This document shows, in pieces, positions 58,301 through 64,000 of a stretch of DNA of 64,000 nt. The DNA is taken from NCBI GenBank assembly GCA_009792885.1, contig WMCF01000007.1, positions 9,401,995 to 9,465,994 on the forward strand, written 5' to 3'. Every line of letters begins with the position of its first letter. Position 1 is the stretch's first letter. Below the pieces are notes generated by a model. The model worked only from the letters and a program-made list of their open reading frames with translations, was not told where the DNA came from and searched no databases. Source of the DNA: Eremophila alpestris peregrina. Taxonomy: Eukaryota > Chordata > Aves > Passeriformes > Alaudidae. The translations under genes were made by a program, and so were the position numbers.

Positions 58301-59639
58301 AAGCACATCTCAAAGCTTTTGCTAAAATTTCATGAGCTACCTAATTTCTTGCTAGACTTCCAACAAGTCAATGTTTGTGCTTTAAGGGAAAAAAAAACCC
58401 AAAACAAGCCAAAAAACCCATCAGAAAGCTACTCTTAACAGCACTATTCAAACTAAACTGCCTAGCTGGTCTTTGAGAGCAGCCAAACACATTGCTGCTA
58501 TACATATTATAAACTTATATACAAGTTTATAATATTAAAATATAGATTTAAAAAAAAAATTGTTCTGCAACTTAGTGCTCACCTCTACAAACAACCTTTT
58601 GAAGAGCTTCATTCTTCTGTTGATCCTATGATGCTTTTCATATCAAAAATAGCAGCACACACAAACTTTGGAAAGCTTCTACAATTAGAGCATGGTGAAC
58701 TGGGTTGGCTTTTTGGATTTTGAGGAAAAAATTTGTGTCTTTTCTCAATTACATTTCTATTCCTAAAAAGCAAAATCAGGTGGCACCACAGTTATCTGCC
58801 TGAGACAGATCTGTATGAACATCCAACAGCACCACTTCTGATTAACACAACAAGCAGTTGTCCCATGAACTGTCAGAAGTCTAGGCTCTTTCCCTGCAGA
58901 TCCCTGTTCCTGCCCTGTTTTAACATGACTTTGCTACAAATGCACTCCCTACAAGAGCTGAAACTCATCATGGACAGTGTGGGTCCTCAGACTGTGGGAA
59001 AACAGGTTTTAGCTACAAAGTTTGGTTCAAAAGAAAACAACAAAACCCCCAAGCAAATAGAAACAAACAAAACCCCTTAAAACAACCCAAAAAGCCCCCA
59101 AACCACCAACCATACAGTCTCTTTGGGCCAAGACATGAACATGTAGACCTGCAGCCAGAAATGGCAGCCTGCTTTCATACCACTGTGTGTGCCTGGCATT
59201 GCACTGCTATGGTCTTAAGAGTTTGAAAAATGGGGCATTAAGGGGTTTTCTGGAAAGAGAAACCTAAGAGAAGGATTAGGGGCTGCTCTGTTTCTGATCT
59301 ACAAATGGAGCATTCAAATCTGAAATGCTCCATAGTACTTCAAAAAAAGGCAGATTCATATTAGAAACCATGTCTTCTATCTTCCAAGACTGCTACAAGG
59401 TAGATCTTAGTGGGTTAAACAGGCTCAGAATCAAAATCACCATTGGAGAACAGAGATAAGCATGTATTTCTGCAACCCATGTATCTTCAGTGCTCAATAT
59501 TTTCAAAGGCTTTATAACACTGGCATTTATCAGTAACCAAAATAAATTTAGCAAACTTTCCTCACCTGAAGTACATCTTCACTAGGTAAACCTTTGTGGC
59601 AGCAATGATGGCAGCCATGAAACAAGCTGAAGATAACAC
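55361..59639. other. intergenic region between CLOCK and TMEM165, nothing recognised
   Basis: About 4.3 kb, moderately more GC-rich around 56700-57800. Open frames such as 57504-57938 (+) show no domain or homology and overlap others of equal length. A 22-bp direct repeat (55406 and 55514) and the first copy of a 32-bp repeat (58749-58780) lie here. A longer TMEM165 3'UTR could reach into the right part. Confidence 0.5.
58749..58780 (+). repeat. 32-bp direct repeat, copy 1
   Basis: Begins TTACATTTCTATTCCTAAAA. The same 32 bases with one substitution occur at 59677-59708, 928 bp away in the same orientation. Flanks do not match. Confidence 0.85.
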
Positions 59640-59656
59640 AAATGGAGACACTATGT

Positions 59657-59662
59657 TTTATT
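59657..59662 (-). promoter_or_regulatory. candidate TMEM165 poly(A) signal
   Basis: AATAAA on the - strand, the only one noticed between the stop codon at 60462 and about 58200. A GT-rich stretch lies within 25 bases downstream. Confidence 0.4.
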
Positions 59663-59676
59663 AATACTCTTCCAGA

Positions 59677-59708
59677 TTACATTTCTATTCCTAAAAAGAA
59701 AAATCAGG
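59677..59708 (+). repeat. 32-bp direct repeat, copy 2
   Basis: Second copy of the repeat at 58749-58780, with one C-to-A difference. It falls in the inferred 3'UTR of TMEM165. Confidence 0.85.
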
Positions 59709-60461
59709 AATACATCTAAACCTAAGAATTCCATTACTGCTCAGTTCTGGAAATAGAACATGGTTAAATTGGACCACTTCATTACTTTCTGTATACCTTA
59801 ATTAAAAAAAAAAAAAAAGTCAAATAATACTAGCTCCAGCCAGATTGCATATTGAACACAGTAGGTTGTTAATCACCCCACATCAATTTCCTGATAAAAA
59901 TCCCTGATTAAGAAGTTTTCCCTCTAAATTAAGTTTATAGCATTCTCTGTTGGTTGGCTCAGCCACTGGATGGCAAAGGAACTGCTCCCAGGTTTCTTGT
60001 TGCTTAGATTATCCAGCCTCAGGTGCACCATGGAACCACCATCTTTGGAAGTGGGAGCCAGGAGTTTTCTCCTTAACACAGCCTGCTTCAAGAGGCCTGA
60101 AGAATCAGTTCTTGAAAAAACAGCAAAAGTGGTTGTGTGTATAGGAGGAAGAAAAGAGGAATTCTCAACACTTCAGAGAGCAGATCCTTGAACTCAGCTG
60201 AGCCAGGTCCAGCACGTGAGAAAACCACTCAAATCCCACTGTGGGAGAGGCACCACAGCACAAACAAACCAGACATTAAGCAGATCTCCACTGCAGAAGC
60301 TGTCCATAAATTCATCAGTCCCATGAATCATCCGCTATAAAAAGTTCAGTGTCTCATCTTCAGCACTTGTTTAACTGGAATTCTGTACATTATATACAAA
60401 AATGCACAAGGAAAACTGCTTGGTGCTTCCAATCCTTGTTCTTTTACAGCAATGAAAAATT

Positions 60462-60538
60462 TTAAAAACCAGAGTCTGGACTTATAAATAGTGCAGAAAA
60501 TGCAAATGCTAAGAAGACAATGCCTCCTATGATTGTCA
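60462..60538 (-). CDS. TMEM165: TMEM165 last coding exon
   Basis: On the - strand an acceptor TTTTCAG precedes 60538. The 77 nt complete a split Val and continue TIIGGIVFLAFAFSALFISP then DSGF and TAA. This is the last transmembrane helix and C-terminal tail of TMEM165. TMEM165 belongs to the GDT1/UPF0016 family, a Golgi protein needed for manganese/calcium and pH balance and for glycosylation. The sequence matches the human C-terminus almost exactly by memory. Confidence 0.96.
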
Positions 60539-61770
60539 CTGAAAAGAAAACACAAAACAAGAAGAAATTAGATATCAAAAAATAATTATCTTCCATGACA
60601 TGTTATTTTTTTAAACATCTGATCCTCAAATAACCTGACTTAAAAATTCATGCTAGAAGCAGTGGATGTTGTTTCTAGCTCAGTATTGGGATGCCGTATG
60701 CCAACCCACTGTCCAACTGCATCACCAGGAATATATTCTGGCCCACAGAAGAAAGTTTTGTTTTACTCATTACTTGAGCCAGTATAAAACTAGGTTAACA
60801 CCTGCTGTATGGCACAAAATAGGACAGAACATCCTCAAGCCAGAGCAGGCCATCAATTGGGACTGACATGTAATTAACATTTTTTGCACATTTGAGGCAA
60901 CTGTATTGAAAGAAAAAGTATCAAAAACATTAACTGTATGCAATGGTCACAATCTGCTAGAGGCTGGGACAGAATTCTGGGAAAGCACCACTGTATATGT
61001 TCACTGACTCTTTAAACAAACTGACATGCTAGAAGGATCTTTGGTTTGATCCAATTCCTGTGGCTCAAGATCCACACTGTGCTTGGAGCATATAAAACCG
61101 TTGTGAATTAGCATTTTGTCACCAATTTCCTTGGCAAACAAACACAACAGAGTGCATGCTTCCCTTTTAGCAGTGAAGTTAAGTTTTTTACCACCTCTGC
61201 AACCACAGAACAATACAGAACATATATAGGAAACAGCTTCACAGGATTATTCTTGGGAGCAAGAAGTCTCACCACATCATTGGACTGACAGTGGAAACAT
61301 GCTGCAACCTAAGTTAAGGAAAAACAAACAACCCAGTGTAACCTTACTGGTCTTGCCTGTTGCAGTTAGCAGGCCTGATAACAAAAACATTTCTGCCACA
61401 CAGAGTAACTTCTACAGCTTTTAAATGGCTGGTGTAAGTCATTAGCATACAATTTTCTTGCTCATCTGATGTTCTAGACTCAGAACTGCAACAGAATTTC
61501 TATTATCCACTGCCAAATAATAAATACCGACCATTTAAAATAGTGTACTTCCTTCCTCTGATCTCCTAAAAGGAGTAGCTAATAGTGAAGCAAAACGAGG
61601 TGGGATGTAAGACAGACTCAAAAAAAAATCCCCAAATAATCCAAAACAAACCACCAGTTTTTATGGGTTTTCCAAAAGTTTGGAGAAACACTGTTCCCAA
61701 GCATACAGCTCTTTACACCACAAACATTACCAACATTACATTTTTTTGGTTGGAGTGAGTTTTCACTTAC
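60539..61770 (-). other. TMEM165 last intron, nothing recognised
   Basis: A 1.23-kb intron on the - strand between the last two coding exons, bounded by GTAAGT (reverse complement of 61765-61770) and CAG. No repeat or RNA gene was recognised. Confidence 0.75.
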
Positions 61771-61876
61771 CAGTCCTAACAGAAATTTTTTGTGCTATCA
61801 TTCTCCCTCCAATAACTGCTAAACCAGTGCACAGGCAATGTCCCACTGTTCCTCCTACTGCCACACCATAGGGGTC
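61771..61876 (-). CDS. TMEM165: TMEM165 penultimate coding exon
   Basis: The 106-nt exon on the - strand codes DPYGVAVGGTVGHCLCTGLA then VIGGRMIAQKISVRT plus one base of Val. Acceptor CCCTTAG, donor GTAAGT. It covers a Gly-rich transmembrane helix of the second half of the GDT1 fold. Phases join exactly with both neighbours. Confidence 0.97.
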
Positions 61877-63981
61877 CTAAGGGGGAAAAAGAAAAGCACA
61901 AAGGGATAAATCAGCACTGTTGAAAACCCACGAGTCCTACAACAACCTTGGAGCAGAGCTCTGTTTCCCTGCTTGCAGACTGCCAAGCATGGAGGATACT
62001 GTCTGCTGATTCCTCTGCTCTGCTGTTCAGCACTGCCTTAAAGACTAGTAACAGTGAACATCAGCTGTGAGACAGACTTCAGCCTAAGATAGGAGCACAT
62101 AGCATGTTTCATGTAAAGCAGCATCTTTAAGTTGTTAATTATAGATCCAGAAATGGCTCTGCTGTAGTTAAACCAATAAGCAATCTCTAGAGGGAAGGTG
62201 GCAGCTGTTGAGAAACACAATATGCATCAGCTGGAAGAACACCAACCTATCTATAAAGAAAGAGAGAAATAAGTCCTTGAACTGCAAATGAAAGCTTTCA
62301 GCAGCTACAACATTCCAAGTTATTTGCCCTGCTTCAGCCACTTGTGCTCTACACTGCCACACTCAATCATCCAAAGAGGGAAGCATGAAAGACCTGAAGT
62401 CCAGAGGGATAATAAATTATTTTATAATTTACTGTCAACAACATCTTTTCACATCACTGAGTAACAAGCAGATCCTTAATATGTGCACAACTGTACTACA
62501 TAAAGAAGTTTCTCAGATCTCCTCAGAAATTACACAGCTAAGGACAGCATATGTCCCCTGCTCATCTCTATGTGTCACTTTTAGTTCCAAGAGGAAAAAA
62601 AAAAAAAGCTGCTGCCATCATCTGAGGAATGCATGAAATCTCAAAGAGGCAAACAGTAAAACTGTTAAAGAAATCCTGTGGTTGGAAGACAACACTCACT
62701 GGCTCAAAAGAACCAAAACCCCAAGCCAGTGAGAAAAGGTGGTGAGCAGCAAGCTGTTGGCAGGTTGGAAAGCACCAAGAAGTGCAGGAAGAAGCAGGGC
62801 TGAGCCAGCAGAACAAACAGGCCCCCAGCATCAGGACCCAGAGTCCCTGGATATCCCTACAGCCAGCAATTACCTGTACAGCCCTCACTGGCAGAAGGTG
62901 GATCTCATTCCCCCATTCCATCATAATTATTCACTGATTTTGAAAGCCAGTATCAAGATACCTTCAATTCATTTTTTTGTTTGGTACACTCTTATGAACA
63001 TTTCATACTCTACAGGTACAGCCCACAGGCTTTAACTACAATGCTCAGCACTTCACAAACCAGACTGAAGAGTCTGACAGACACTTCCTAAGGGGACACT
63101 TAGGAAATGCAAACCAGAAGTCAACAAACCCCTGTAAAAAGATGGGCTTAAGCAACTTGCCTAGCAAATTGGGCAGAGGCTTTAGTGCTTCCTTTTTTTC
63201 CAAGAACAATGAGATCATCCTCTCCTGCTGTTAGCTCTAAACATCTTCCCTACATTGTAACAGAGAGAAGAGGTTCCTGCAGGTTACACTCTCCTTCATT
63301 ACATAGCCCTGATTTATCCCTAGGGAAAGTCTGAAAGTGCACCTGAAAGAAGCATGAGTCCTAGGGAAAAAAGAGTAAATTATCTCAATGCATGAAAGAG
63401 CACAGGCAAGCTACTTATGTTTATTAAAAGCTTGACTATAAGCCTTCATCTTCCTTTAATAATACAGTTATATACACTCTAATCACCACTATGAATATAA
63501 TTTAATTCACAGGATTACTTAGTGCCCAGCAATTTAAAGTTTATTGTCCTTCTAGACACTGTATAATATTAACTCATATTTTAACAAGAGGTTTCTGAGG
63601 AGGTGTCTTTCTAACAGTTTAAAGCTTGATGGAATGGAAGTATCTTTTAAAGTTGCCAAGTTAAACTGAATGACCACAAAGAGCAAAGAAACATCTCTTC
63701 TGTAACATCTCTCAACACTGTAACAAAACCCAATTGATTTCACCTGCATGACACAAAGCAGCTGTTTCCTGAAGTGCCAGTGCAGTCCCAATCATGTAAC
63801 AGTAGTTTAAATACTACACAGAGCTTCAGTGCATTTACTGTCAGGTCTTGACACAAACTACCTAAGGCACATCAAGGCAGCAGGTATGAATCTGATACCT
63901 CCTGCAGGAGTATTTTGGCTCTTACCTCTCTAATGCAACCCAAAGAAGGCAAAAGAACAGCAGGGATTCTGCAACACTCAC
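61877..63981 (-). other. TMEM165 intron, nothing recognised
   Basis: A 2.1-kb intron on the - strand with donor GTGAGT (from 63981 leftwards). No transposon, RNA gene or coding-like segment was recognised. Confidence 0.75.
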
Positions 63982-64000
63982 CTCTCTGGCAGCCAGGACT
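63982..64000 (-). CDS. TMEM165: TMEM165 internal exon, cut by the window edge
   Basis: Only the last 19 nt are in the window, read on the - strand as VLAARE in frame, then the donor GTGAGT. In TMEM165 this follows the second conserved E-x-G-D motif of the family, which therefore lies just beyond the window. Confidence 0.9.

Larger units (their letters stand above)
59640..60461 (-). other. TMEM165: probable TMEM165 3' untranslated region
   Basis: It follows the TAA at 60462-60464 on the - strand. The TTTATT at 59657-59662 is an AATAAA on the - strand, followed on that strand by a GT-rich stretch, so cleavage near 59640 is plausible. Length would be about 820 nt. A longer 3'UTR using a site further left is not excluded. 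Confidence 0.45.

Noticed and set aside
1..64000. Bacterial-type systems such as operons, CRISPR arrays or phage genes
   Set aside because: The window is intron-rich bird nuclear DNA with spliced host genes. No repeat-spacer arrays or operon-like gene runs were seen.

Overview
The window is bird nuclear DNA. It is AT-rich and intron-rich, with canonical GT-AG splicing, several CR1 LINE copies and bird-type endogenous retroviral LTRs, and no SINE-like elements were noticed. It carries every coding exon of the circadian transcription factor CLOCK on the + strand. The last exons of TMEM165 lie tail-to-tail with it on the - strand. The same CLOCK/TMEM165 convergence is known in human. The species cannot be named; the repeat families suggest a neoavian bird, possibly a songbird.

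Layout. 1-22002: no coding sequence. It is most likely 5'-noncoding intron or upstream DNA of CLOCK. It holds a long poly-T tract, CR1 copies at 5271-6430 and 14155-14960 (both - strand), and a nested stack at 8290-11666. In the stack a + strand CR1 is split by one solo LTR and has a second solo LTR inserted in its 3' tail. 22003-50241: CLOCK, 20 coding exons adding to 2568 nt (855 residues plus stop), reading frame unbroken. Its introns hold an LTR that landed beside a splice donor (31414-31983), an older fragment of the same LTR family, a very old CR1/L3-type LINE, a CR1 containing the window's only assembly gap (43549-43783), a palindromic AC/GT microsatellite, and coding-like open segments on the - strand around 36.8-38.9 kb that may be a decayed pseudogene. 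50242 to about 55360: probable long CLOCK 3'UTR. About 55361-59639: intergenic, nothing recognised. About 59640-64000: 3' end of TMEM165 (- strand).

Function. CLOCK is the bHLH-PAS partner of BMAL1 and drives E-box transcription of PER and CRY genes. All its modules are present: bHLH, PAS-A, PAS-B, the serine-rich phosphorylation region, the segment equivalent to mouse exon 19, and the glutamine-rich C-terminus with the poly-Q tract that varies within bird species (11 Q here). TMEM165 is a Golgi membrane protein of the GDT1/UPF0016 family and has no known functional link to CLOCK. The two are neighbours by synteny.

I found no previously undescribed multi-gene system. The most interesting observations are the LTR insertion whose target-site duplication overlaps the donor of CLOCK coding exon 6, the three-layer transposon stack, the poly-Q allele, the upstream ORF overlapping the CLOCK start, and the antisense coding-like segments in one intron.
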